Positions 25,978 to 33,024 of a stretch of 45,681 nt of DNA are shown one piece after another (the stretch's first letter is position 1; the number at the start of each line of letters is the position of its first letter). The translations under genes were made by a program, and so were the position numbers. Source of the DNA: Microcaldota archaeon (GTDB lineage: Archaea; Micrarchaeota; Micrarchaeia; Anstonellales; Bilamarchaeaceae); assembly GCA_022627495.1 (NCBI GenBank), contig JAKEGJ010000007.1, positions 1 to 45,681 on the forward strand, read 5' to 3'. The notes under the pieces are model-generated. The model was not told the origin of the DNA, did not search any database, and saw nothing but the letters and a program-made list of their open reading frames with translations.

Positions 25978-26733
25978 TCATTCGGGCCTTCTTTGCCTTG
26001 TTTCCAAATTGTCCAATGGCGCGACATCCGGCCTCTTGGACTTGTAAACCGATATGAACGGCATTCCGGAGAATTCCTTTTCCACGCCAGTCATTTCCTC
26101 CCTCTTGAGGGGCGGGACGGAAGAGGGGCGTAAAGGGGTGTCCAGCTGTATCTCATCCGCGCCTATCTCACGGACAATCCCGGCCATTGCACAGGCGGAT
26201 TCCTTGTTAGCCTCAATAAACATCATCTGAAGCGCGAGTTTGCCGGAGAACTCTTTCCGAAAAGACATCAGCCCTTCCAGAACGGACTCCAGGGTTATCC
26301 CGTTCGCCGGGCGGTTTATTTCCTGGAATGTCCTCTCGTCTGACGCGTCCAGCTTAGCGGACACGATATCTGCTTTGGAGAGTGCGCTGCGAACCTCCGG
26401 AAGGTGCAGCATGGACGAGTTCGTGAGAACCGCCACGGGAAGGGCGTATTTTTTTGCCGAGATTATCATTTCACCGATGCGCGAATTGAGCGTGGGTTCG
26501 CCTGTTCCGGAAAACGTGATGATGTCAGACGTACTTTTATCTGCCGTAGCCAGCCCGCGTTCCACGTTCTGCAAATCCACGTATTCCTCTCTTTTTGTCG
26601 TTTTGACTCTCGTTCTTCCCAACTGGCAGTAGGTGCAGTCAAACGAGCAAATCTTCCCCTTCCTGCATATCGGGTCCACGCCCAGGGAGCGGCCGAATCT
26701 CCAGGAGGGCACGGGTCCGTAAATGGTTTTCAT
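25978..26733 (-). CDS. Radical SAM protein of the COG0731 type
   Basis: The ATG at 26733 has aggggt upstream and places YGPVPSWRFGRSLGVDP at the N terminus, as in related proteins; an ATG at 26766 abutting the previous stop is an alternative. The cluster motif is CSFDCTYCQLG, and TFSGTGEPTLN is the glycine-rich SAM-binding motif. COG0731 includes wyosine-synthesis relatives, but small members like this (251 residues) are mostly uncharacterised. Its place in an operon with DUF134, SpeH-like and His-rich proteins suggests work on a metal cofactor rather than tRNA; that is inference. Confidence 0.85.
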   Translation of the reverse strand: MKTIYGPVPSWRFGRSLGVDPICRKGKICSFDCTYCQLGRTRVKTTKREEYVDLQNVERGLATADKSTSDIITFSGTGEPTLNSRIGEMIISAKKYALPVAVLTNSSMLHLPEVRSALSKADIVSAKLDASDERTFQEINRPANGITLESVLEGLMSFRKEFSGKLALQMMFIEANKESACAMAGIVREIGADEIQLDTPLRPSSVPPLKREEMTGVEKEFSGMPFISVYKSKRPDVAPLDNLETRQRRPE

Positions 26734-26766
26734 CAGAGAACCCCTGCCCTGCTGGGCGGGGAACAT

Positions 26767-26919
26767 CTACTTGTGGTGTTTGCTCCCCTTTGTCTTATGG
26801 TGGGTGCTGCTTTTGTGCGTACTGTGCCGTGCTCCGCCTTTGTGCACGCATTTGCCCTTGACATGCTTATGCCCTTTGTGCCCGGGCCCCCTGCCCTTCA
26901 ATCCAGCCGTCTTTGTCAT
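26767..26919 (-). CDS. His/Lys-rich 50-residue peptide, likely metal-binding
   Basis: This gene is short but well supported: it has a ggtga ribosome-binding site, starts 7 nt after the SpeH-like gene, and ends next to the radical SAM frame. About a fifth of its residues are His and more than a fifth Lys, with one Cys: GHKGHKHVKGKCVHKGG and HSTHKSSTHHKTKG are typical. Such composition suggests binding or storage of Ni, Zn, Co or Cu, or binding to anionic partners. No family recognised. Confidence 0.7.
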   Translation of the reverse strand: MTKTAGLKGRGPGHKGHKHVKGKCVHKGGARHSTHKSSTHHKTKGSKHHK

Positions 26920-26926
26920 AAACAAT

Positions 26927-27319
26927 TCACCACTTTCCTATTTTCGTTACAGTCACTCCTTTCGAATCCCCTCTCTTATAAATCATCCCGTGATAGCTCT
27001 CCATCCCAAAATACGAATCGATGAGGCCGAGTATCCTCTCCGGTTCGAACAGCTTGCACGAATAAAGGTCGAAATATATCTCGTTCTTGTCTGAAAAGAA
27101 ATGCAATGAACAGTGGCTCGTGGTTATCATCTGCACGAAACTCTGCCCGGGGAAATCCAGGTCCTCCGCCCCGGAATAGGCGAGGGGGCCGAGCGCTTTC
27201 ATGTCTGCGGCTAAAAGCAGGTCTTTCATGAAGGAAGCGGCCATTTCCCCCGATATCTCCTTCAGGGGCTTTACCCTGGCATTTACCGTCAGATGCAGGT
27301 GGGATAGTTTGTTTTCCAT
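26927..27319 (-). CDS. S-adenosylmethionine decarboxylase-like (SpeH-fold) protein
   Basis: The start at 27319 follows a gggagag ribosome-binding site. The 130-residue protein carries TTSHCSLHFF then EIYFDLYSCKLFEPERILGLIDSYFG. This matches the SpeH pattern ESHxSIHxxPE, then DVFTCG, then an amphipathic helix. In real enzymes the Glu-Ser bond is cut to form the pyruvoyl group; here it is Thr-Ser, though Ser, His and the later Cys remain. It could be an active variant or a repurposed SAM-binding protein. In this operon a non-polyamine role is plausible. Confidence 0.65.
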   Translation of the reverse strand: MENKLSHLHLTVNARVKPLKEISGEMAASFMKDLLLAADMKALGPLAYSGAEDLDFPGQSFVQMITTSHCSLHFFSDKNEIYFDLYSCKLFEPERILGLIDSYFGMESYHGMIYKRGDSKGVTVTKIGKW

Positions 27320-27329
27320 GTCTCTCCCT

Positions 27330-27473
27330 TCAGAAGCCAAGTTCGCCCAGCATCTTTTTTTCCTCGTCCTTGCTAAATGCCCTTCCAACCCGGTATCCGG
27401 GCATTATGCCCCTCCCCCTGCAGTTCCAATTTCCTCCCGCCCATGCGGGCCCCGTCCCATCTCTTCCCGGCAT
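27330..27473 (-). CDS. DUF5320-like small Gly-rich protein
   Basis: Start ATG 27473 overlaps the DUF134 stop by one base (tgatg) with ggtggag as ribosome-binding site. The 47-residue product opens MPGRDGTGPAWAGGNWNCRG, the usual opening of small proteins next to NifX-like and MinD genes, and ends DEEKKMLGELGF. The longer relative at 30280 opens the same way. Function unknown; perhaps a small partner or metal-site peptide of the cluster. Confidence 0.7.
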   Translation of the reverse strand: MPGRDGTGPAWAGGNWNCRGRGIMPGYRVGRAFSKDEEKKMLGELGF

Positions 27474-27778
27474 CACTCCACCTCTTTTTTTATGTAGTAT
27501 TCTCCCCCTTTGATTTTGATGGCCTGGCCCTTTACCAGGGCTTCGGCGACCTTCTTTCTGGCTGATGTTAGAAGCCGATGCAAGGTGGGCTGGGAAATAT
27601 TCATTTTTTTTGAAGCCGCCGTTTGCTCGAGTTCTTTAAAATCAACCAGCTTCAGCGCTTCCAGCTCATCGACAGTGACCTCCGATTCGCTGAGCTCCCT
27701 CAACGGAACTCCGGCCGGCTTGAAGTAGGTGACCTCTGGTTCGCAGGCAACCCTCCTGCATTTTTTCGGTCGTGACAC
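27473..27778 (-). CDS. DUF134 helix-turn-helix protein (COG1342)
   Basis: This 101-residue protein starts with GTG almost at the predicted transcription start. Its N terminus RPKKCRRVACEPEVTYFKPAG and VTVDELEALKLVDFKELEQTAASKKMNISQPTLHRLLTSARKKVAEAL are typical of DUF134, a sigma-region-4-like helix-turn-helix family. It leads the second metal operon. The palindrome GAATATATATTC sits between its TATA box and start codon, and the same arrangement precedes the NifX/MinD operon. It is therefore a candidate autoregulator of both; that is inference. Confidence 0.9.
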   Translation of the reverse strand: MSRPKKCRRVACEPEVTYFKPAGVPLRELSESEVTVDELEALKLVDFKELEQTAASKKMNISQPTLHRLLTSARKKVAEALVKGQAIKIKGGEYYIKKEVE

Positions 27779-27783
27779 AAGAT

Positions 27784-27810
27784 GAATATATATTCATAAT
27801 TGTATTTAAA
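27784..27810 (-). promoter_or_regulatory. Promoter-operator of the DUF134 operon
   Basis: On the minus strand a TATA box tttaaata (27803-27810) is followed after 7 nt by the perfect palindrome GAATATATATTC (27784-27795), just before the GTG start at 27778. The palindrome lies where transcription should begin, a position typical of repressor sites. The same arrangement and spacing occur at 30540-30566. Confidence 0.75.
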
Positions 27811-27820
27811 CTTTTTGGTT

Positions 27821-28690
27821 TCAATCTTGGGTTTCTTTTTGCCGGATGAGCCTAATCAGCTTTTTCGCCATCTTTTTCAGTTCCCTGGCGGCGGGCCCTT
27901 TCCCGAGCGACGGGGGAGTGCCCGATGCGAGCATGCGGGGGACATTCTCATCATATGGAATCCTAGCAGCCAGCAGGCCGCCGAATCTCTGTATGATTTC
28001 TTTCTCATATTTTTCCGATATGCCCTGCTTGTTCATGACTATGGAATATGGAATGGAAAAATGCCTCACCACCTCAAGTGCCCGCTCCAGATTGGCGATG
28101 CTTGCCGGAGTCGGTTCGACTATCCCGATCGCATGGTCAGAGCCGCTGACGGCTGCTATCACCGGACAGCCTATGCCTGCCGGCGCGTCTATGAGGATAT
28201 CCGGTATCCCCCTGCGCGAAACAATCTCCTGGGTTATGCGTTTAATCTCGAAAACCACCTTTCCGCTCCCCGCTTCCCCCGGAATCAGCCGGCCATAGAC
28301 GAGGGGGAATCCGGCGGTTTCCGAAACCATGATCTCCCCGCTATTTTTGGGCACGAGTTTGATTTCCAGCTCCGGGAACGCGATTCCGCATGCCCCGCAG
28401 CCTTCACACCTGGTCTCGATTATCCTGAGCTTTCCGCCTTCGAGGGTGATGGCGCCGAATTCGCATACCTTCGAGTAGTCGCGGCATACGGGCGCGTTGT
28501 TCCCTATCACAGCGAGCTTGGAGGCAGAGAACGTGTCCCTGCTTTTTTCCTTGCCCTTGAAAAGGAGGAACTGGTTCGGGCAGTCCACATCCGCATCGAC
28601 AAGAATACAGTGACCGAGTTCAAGGGCGATGGCAGATGCCACGCAGGATTTTCCGGTTCCCCCCTTTCCGCTGAGCACAACGATCTTCAT
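27821..28690 (-). CDS. MinD-superfamily ATPase with degenerate inserted ferredoxin domain
   Basis: The 289-residue protein begins with the deviant Walker A KGGTGKS and has DADVDCPNQF and later DAPAGIGCPV, as in COG1149 ATPases. The inserted ferredoxin-like segment is reduced: CEGCGACGIAFPE keeps three cysteines of one cluster motif, the fourth position is not Cys, and only Cys at VCRDYSKVC is added nearby. Homologues partner with NifX-like proteins in Fe-S or Mo/Cu cluster handling. It overlaps the upstream MinD gene by ATGA and is the last gene of the first metal operon. Confidence 0.9.
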   Translation of the reverse strand: MKIVVLSGKGGTGKSCVASAIALELGHCILVDADVDCPNQFLLFKGKEKSRDTFSASKLAVIGNNAPVCRDYSKVCEFGAITLEGGKLRIIETRCEGCGACGIAFPELEIKLVPKNSGEIMVSETAGFPLVYGRLIPGEAGSGKVVFEIKRITQEIVSRRGIPDILIDAPAGIGCPVIAAVSGSDHAIGIVEPTPASIANLERALEVVRHFSIPYSIVMNKQGISEKYEKEIIQRFGGLLAARIPYDENVPRMLASGTPPSLGKGPAARELKKMAKKLIRLIRQKETQD

Positions 28691-29517
28691 TTAAGGAGCC
28701 TCCTTGCGAAATCGGATATCTTCCTGGACAGGGGGTGCTCCGGAAGCGCCCGGATGATGGGCACGCCCAAAACATAGCAGTCTATCATGTCGCGGTCGTA
28801 CGGAATCTCCAGCGCCGCGCCATTTATCTTCCGCGAAGATATTGTGCTGCGGTTGACGATTACGCCATGCGGAATGCCAAGCTTCCCAAGGACCTCTTCA
28901 ATAGCCGCCAGGTCGCTCTCCCCGAAAAGGGTCGGCTCGGTCACGGCAAAGGCCCGGTCGCACCCTTCCAGAGCCCTCACTACAGGGCAATGCGCGCCGG
29001 CTGATGTGTCCACTATGAATATCTCGCCCCGGCCTTCTTCGAATCCCCGCTGCTTTACTGCTTCGACCATCTTCTCGGAAAGCGGTTCTGAAGGTTTCAG
29101 TTTCCCCGAAAAGAGCTCCAGGCCGTGCTTCTTGGACCTGTATGTCCAACCTATGGCCTTGCTGCTTCCGCTGATGGCGCCATAAGGGCAGGCAAGGACG
29201 CATGCCTTGCATCCGCTGCAGAGGGATTGCGCGGTCTGGGGTGTCTTCCCCCTTGGCATATACAGCGCATTGAACTGGCATTTTGCCACGCACGTGCCGC
29301 ATTTCATGCAGCGGTCCTGGTCTATGGCGGGAATGAATGAGCGGACCTCCTGCTTTTTGCCGAGTGTTGCGCTAAGCAGGATGTGGGCGCTCGGGCAGTC
29401 GGTGTCGCAGTCGAGATAAGTCACTTTCCTGCCCAAATCCGCCAGGGCAAGCGCGATGTTGACTGCAAGAACTGTTTTGCCGGTTCCCCCTTTCCCGCCG
29501 GTTATCCCCAAAATCAT
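28687..29517 (-). CDS. MinD-superfamily ATPase with two 4Fe-4S motifs
   Basis: The 276-residue COG1149-type ATPase has GKGGTGKTV, DCDTDCPSAH and DTSAGAHCPVV for nucleotide binding. Inserted near residues 65-110 are two complete ferredoxin motifs, CMKCGTCVAKCQ and CSGCKACVLACP, so it should bind two 4Fe-4S clusters. In Desulfovibrio such pairs (ORP3/ORP4-like) occur with the orange protein. The pairing of a full-cluster and a reduced-cluster paralogue suggests a heterodimer with division of labour. It follows the NifX-like gene by 12 nt. Confidence 0.93.
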   Translation of the reverse strand: MILGITGGKGGTGKTVLAVNIALALADLGRKVTYLDCDTDCPSAHILLSATLGKKQEVRSFIPAIDQDRCMKCGTCVAKCQFNALYMPRGKTPQTAQSLCSGCKACVLACPYGAISGSSKAIGWTYRSKKHGLELFSGKLKPSEPLSEKMVEAVKQRGFEEGRGEIFIVDTSAGAHCPVVRALEGCDRAFAVTEPTLFGESDLAAIEEVLGKLGIPHGVIVNRSTISSRKINGAALEIPYDRDMIDCYVLGVPIIRALPEHPLSRKISDFARRLLK

Positions 29518-29529
29518 GAATATGACCTT

Positions 29530-29874
29530 TCAGTGGCGGCAGACGTTTTCTACCGTTTCAAGCTTCCCTTCCAGGTACTGCCTTGCCATCTCGCGCGCAG
29601 CGCCGCTGGCGAACACCACCCGGATTCCGGCCGATTCCAGGGCTTCTATGGCATTCGGGCCTGCAGCCCCGGTTATCACAACGTCGACTTTTTGCGATAT
29701 TATGAATTTGGGGACCGCCCCGGGCTTATGGGTGCCGCAGAAAGGGTTTTTGACCAGCTTTTCGCTTATGATTCTGCCTCCGTCGGTCTCAAAAATGACA
29801 AAGCAGGCGCACCTCCCGAAATGCGTAACCATTCCGCCATCTTCTCCGGATTCGGCCGACACAGCAATCCTCAT
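29530..29874 (-). CDS. NifX/NifB-C-terminal-like protein (COG1433), second copy
   Basis: The 114-residue RNase-H-like fold protein has VTHFGRCACFVIFE near the start and VVITGAAGPNAIEALESAGIRV, the two landmarks of the dinitrogenase iron-molybdenum cofactor family. In orange protein this fold carries a Mo-Cu sulfide cluster. FGRCACF supplies two cysteines, and a CRH tail ends the protein. The start overlaps the first NifX-like gene by ATGA. It likely carries or inserts a metal-sulfur cluster; the metal cannot be read from sequence. Confidence 0.9.
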   Translation of the reverse strand: MRIAVSAESGEDGGMVTHFGRCACFVIFETDGGRIISEKLVKNPFCGTHKPGAVPKFIISQKVDVVITGAAGPNAIEALESAGIRVVFASGAAREMARQYLEGKLETVENVCRH

Positions 29875-30275
29875 CGGCGTCTACCCCCCCGCCCTTCGCT
29901 CATTTCCCGGATTAAGCCTGCATTGCGCTGGGCTGTCGGCCGGTCGATTGGAACGAGATTTCCCTGAAGAAGGCTTTCTACTGCTTTTTTCACATTTCCG
30001 GCATCCAAATACACCTTGATGCCTGATGCAAGCAGGACCGCAAGCGCATTGGGGCCGCAGCTGCCCGTGACTACCGCATCCGCTTTGGATTCCGCAACCG
30101 CCTGGGCCGCGGATATCCCCGCGCCCCCGCCCGCACCTGCGCCCGGGTTATCCATTACCCGTACCGCCCACTCTTTTTCAGCCGTATCGACTATGGTGAA
30201 ACTGGGGCACCTTCCGAAGTTAGGGAAAATATTGTCATCCAGCCCGCCCTTTGATGTCGAGACCGCAACCTTCAT
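29871..30275 (-). CDS. NifX/NifB-C-terminal-like protein (COG1433), first copy
   Basis: The ATG at 30275 has ggtgag upstream and begins MKVAVSTSKGGLDDNIFPNFGRCPSFTIVD, the standard family opening. AVVTGSCGPNALAVLLASGIKVY follows. A Gly/Ala stretch (GAGAGGGAGIS) sits where the cofactor loop is expected. The basic tail GRGGRRR is extra. The protein is about 20 residues longer than its neighbour, so the two may form a mixed complex. It lies in the DUF5320-NifX-NifX-MinD-MinD operon. Confidence 0.9.
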   Translation of the reverse strand: MKVAVSTSKGGLDDNIFPNFGRCPSFTIVDTAEKEWAVRVMDNPGAGAGGGAGISAAQAVAESKADAVVTGSCGPNALAVLLASGIKVYLDAGNVKKAVESLLQGNLVPIDRPTAQRNAGLIREMSEGRGGRRR

Positions 30276-30279
30276 GCGC

Positions 30280-30510
30280 TCACCCATTTTCAAGTTCGGC
30301 TATCCGTTTCCTGACGGACTCCAGCTCGTGTGCAAGGCTGTCTGCGTAGGCCTTCAGTTCCGCAGAATTCCCCTCGGCGCCCTGTAGCCGGGCAAATCCG
30401 AACCGGCCGCCTGCGCAAAAGCCGCGGCGAAATCCCGTTCCACACCGGCCTCTGCCCCACCCAAATCCTCCCATGCCCCATCCGGGCCCCGTTCCATCTC
30501 CTTTTGGCAT
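30280..30510 (-). CDS. DUF5320 protein
   Basis: The 76-residue protein opens MPKGDGTGPGWGMGGFGWG, has Gly/Arg/Phe-rich repeats with two cysteines, and closes with a coiled-coil helix (LKAYADSLAHELESVRKRIAELENG). This matches DUF5320 proteins found beside NifX-like genes. Role unknown; the helix probably oligomerises and the Gly-rich part may wrap a cluster or partner. It is first in the operon behind the GAATATATATTC promoter, with a 5' leader of about 25 nt. Confidence 0.88.
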   Translation of the reverse strand: MPKGDGTGPGWGMGGFGWGRGRCGTGFRRGFCAGGRFGFARLQGAEGNSAELKAYADSLAHELESVRKRIAELENG

Positions 30511-30539
30511 TCAAATCACATCCTTTTGTTTTTTATATT

Positions 30540-30569
30540 GAATATATATTCGTAATGATATTTAAATAT
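30540..30569. promoter_or_regulatory. Promoter-operator of the DUF5320/NifX/MinD operon, shared with the CcdA gene
   Basis: On the minus strand TATA box tttaaata (30559-30566) is followed after 7 nt by GAATATATATTC (30540-30551), the same layout as at 27784. The TATA region itself is the palindrome ATATTTAAATAT (30558-30569), so it can also serve the divergent gene starting at 30620. One regulator could thus control both directions. Confidence 0.72.
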
Positions 30570-30619
30570 TTCCTAATTTAATCCATGTCAGGAATGTCAT
30601 GCCTGAAGGTGTGAATCAT

Positions 30620-31798
30620 ATGAAAACGGCGTTGCCCCTACTGATTATCCTTTGTGCCGCGACCTCTTACGCGATAGAAATCGAGCTATTTTACGGCGAA
30701 GGCTGCCCCCACTGCGCATCGACCTCGGCCCTTCTGGACACCATGAAGGACGAGTACAACCTGTCAATATCCAAACATGAAGCATACTATAACTACGAAG
30801 AGCGCACCAGGCTGATTGCCTATTATGAGCGGTTCGGATATGATGTTAGCAAGGGCGGTGTTCCGACCACGATAGTTGGCGGGACCGCGATGGTTGTCGG
30901 CGAATTGAGTGAAAGCCAATGGAAGATGCTTTTTGATGCATGCCAGGAAGGACGCTGTCCGACGGGAGTATACACGTATAGCACGTTCACCCTCCGTATC
31001 GGGAACCAAAGCGCCGCGGCGAACCTGACGGGCAACGGCACCGCGGTGGCAAATGCTACTGCACCGGCAAACGACACTCGGATGGACCCGCTTCAGGAAT
31101 TAAACGGTGCGGCGGCAATAACCCTGCCGGTGCTGATAGGCGCGGCTTTGGTCGATTCCATCAACCCATGCACCATTGCCGTAATGGTCCTGCTTTGCGG
31201 GGCGATACTGTGCGCCAAAGGGCGCAATAGCGCGCTTTTAGCGGGGCTGATATTCTCTTTCGTCATTTTCTTCATGTATGTCCTTTATGGGCTTGGCATA
31301 ATGAAAGCCATAGCCGCGCTCGAACTCACAAGGGCGTTTTATACGCTTGTGACGCTCGGGGCGCTGGCATTGGCTTTGATGGAAATCAATGCGTATTTCA
31401 ACTACAAGCCTGGATTCCTGGCGGTCGAGATGCCAATGTTCCTGCGGCCCTACGCGAAAAAAATCACCGCCAGCGCAACCTCTCCTGCCGGTGTAGCTGT
31501 CGCGGCGGTGTTCTGCTCACTTTTCCTCCTGCCCTGCTCCTCGGGCCCATACCTCCTTGTGCTGGGCATGCTTGCCAAGGCGGCCACGATGCAGACAATC
31601 GGGTATCTCGTATTGTATAATCTGTTCTTCATACTCCCGATGGTCGTGATAACAGTCGCAGTCTACCTGGGGAAAACGACGATAGAAAAGGTGAACGAAA
31701 CCAAGGAAAAATACATCCGGCTCATCCACCTCGTTTCAGGCATAATCCTGTTCTTCCTGTTCCTTCTCATGCTGGGGCAGGCGACCGGATGGTACTGA
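30620..31798 (+). CDS. Thioredoxin-like domain fused to a CcdA/DsbD-type membrane domain
   Basis: The ATG at 30620 has ggtg upstream and yields a signal peptide (MKTALPLLIILCAATSYA). The next 110 residues are a glutaredoxin-like domain with GCPHC and the cis-Pro segment VPTTIVGG. A stalk with NxT sequons leads to six or more membrane helices of the CcdA family, with DSINPCTIAVM and LLPCSSGPY carrying the conserved Pro-Cys pairs. It would move electrons across the membrane to exported thiols. It is divergent from the NifX/MinD operon and may share its operator. Confidence 0.9.
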   Translation: MKTALPLLIILCAATSYAIEIELFYGEGCPHCASTSALLDTMKDEYNLSISKHEAYYNYEERTRLIAYYERFGYDVSKGGVPTTIVGGTAMVVGELSESQWKMLFDACQEGRCPTGVYTYSTFTLRIGNQSAAANLTGNGTAVANATAPANDTRMDPLQELNGAAAITLPVLIGAALVDSINPCTIAVMVLLCGAILCAKGRNSALLAGLIFSFVIFFMYVLYGLGIMKAIAALELTRAFYTLVTLGALALALMEINAYFNYKPGFLAVEMPMFLRPYAKKITASATSPAGVAVAAVFCSLFLLPCSSGPYLLVLGMLAKAATMQTIGYLVLYNLFFILPMVVITVAVYLGKTTIEKVNETKEKYIRLIHLVSGIILFFLFLLMLGQATGWY

Positions 31799-31858
31799 CG
31801 CAATAAGCGCTGCAGAGGTGGCGGAGGCGCGCCAAAAAAAGCTGGCCGTCCTGGGGCG

Positions 31859-32152
31859 TCACATAAGCTCTGGTGGTATCGGGATATACGGTGCCTCGCA
31901 TTTTGGGCAGGGGATTGGGAACGTTGCCTCTTTAGGCAGATTCCATGTGTATTTGCATTTCCCGCAGACTGCCTCTGCCGATATGAATCTCGCTTCGGCG
32001 ACCCTTTTGACAGCGCATCTCTTCGAGCAGAAATGCTCAGAACCCGCGGCAAGCTTGATGCAGATAATGTCTATGGCGAGGGATTTTTTGCATGCGCTGC
32101 ATTTTCCCCCCGCTATCCGCGTTTTTCCGCAATTAGAACAAATGAGACCCAT
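31859..32152 (-). CDS. Multi-zinc-ribbon protein
   Basis: The ATG at 32152 follows gaggtggag. The 97-residue protein has CSNCGK, CSACKK, FCSKRCAVKR, CGKC and CPKCEAPY, ten cysteines in five pairs, enough for two zinc ribbons plus a FCSxxC (TRASH-like) motif. Such small proteins can be metal sensors or chaperones. It lies 42 nt downstream of the znuB-like gene, on the same strand, so it is probably part of that transcript. Role in zinc handling is inferred from this. Confidence 0.7.
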   Translation of the reverse strand: MGLICSNCGKTRIAGGKCSACKKSLAIDIICIKLAAGSEHFCSKRCAVKRVAEARFISAEAVCGKCKYTWNLPKEATFPIPCPKCEAPYIPIPPELM

Positions 32153-32194
32153 CTTTCTCCACCTCACAATGTTTCTTTCTTATCCGTTCCGGAT

Positions 32195-33022
32195 TTAATG
32201 AAGATTCGCCTCCCTTGCGGCATTGACCCTGAGCTTATGCAATATCATGGCGGAAACGAACGCCCCGACAAGGACCAGCACTATTGCCCCCCCCGCCGCC
32301 GCGTCAAAATAAAAAGCGGCGGTAAGGCCGACAACGGTCGATGCCAGGGCAATGGCCGCCGCGAGGAACAGAGTGTTTTGGAAACTTCGTGATATCAGGA
32401 GGGCGGCGGACGCGGGAAGGACGATGTATGATGATACGAGCAGGACGCCCACGACCCTCATGGACACGACTACGGTGACGGCCGTAAGCACTATCAGCAT
32501 CGTATTCAGCTTCTCCACGGGCAATCCGCCGGCGCGGGCGGATTCCTCGTCGAATGTGATGTAGAAAAGCTCCTTGTAGAAAAGCCACACCAAGGCAACC
32601 GTAACCGCGCATAGCACACTTATGAATGCAAGGTCCGTCTCGTTCACTGCGAGTATGCTCCCGAAGAGATATGAGAAAAGGTCCATGCCAAATCCTTTCG
32701 ACATGCTAATCAGCGTGATGCCTACAGCGAGCCCGAAGGAGAAGAATATCGCAATTGCGGCATCGCCATGGACCTTCATGTCCTTGAGGCGCTGTATCCC
32801 CAGCGCCGAAAGCACGGTGAACACCAGCGCGCTAAGGAGCGGATAAATATTGAAGAACATGCCTCCAGCTATACCGGCGAAAGCGATGTGGGCGAGGCCG
32901 TCCCCCATTAGGGACATTCTGCGGAGAACAAGGAAAAGGCCTATCACCGAGCAGACAATGGCTATCAGCGTTCCGGCGATAAACGCACGCTGCATGAAAC
33001 CGTACTCCAACATGTCGAGCAT
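32195..33022 (-). CDS. znuB: ABC transporter permease of the zinc/manganese (ZnuB) family
   Basis: The ATG at 33022 follows the znuC-like stop by 2 nt. The 275-residue protein has eight or nine hydrophobic helices and family landmarks: FVLRRMSLMGDGLAHIAFAGIAGG, then MRVVGVLLVSSYIVLPASAALLIS. It imports a divalent metal with the ATPase and binding protein encoded upstream. Family members carry Zn or Mn; the neighbouring regulators make zinc or nickel plausible. Confidence 0.92.
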   Translation of the reverse strand: MLDMLEYGFMQRAFIAGTLIAIVCSVIGLFLVLRRMSLMGDGLAHIAFAGIAGGMFFNIYPLLSALVFTVLSALGIQRLKDMKVHGDAAIAIFFSFGLAVGITLISMSKGFGMDLFSYLFGSILAVNETDLAFISVLCAVTVALVWLFYKELFYITFDEESARAGGLPVEKLNTMLIVLTAVTVVVSMRVVGVLLVSSYIVLPASAALLISRSFQNTLFLAAAIALASTVVGLTAAFYFDAAAGGAIVLVLVGAFVSAMILHKLRVNAAREANLH

Positions 33023-33024
33023 AC

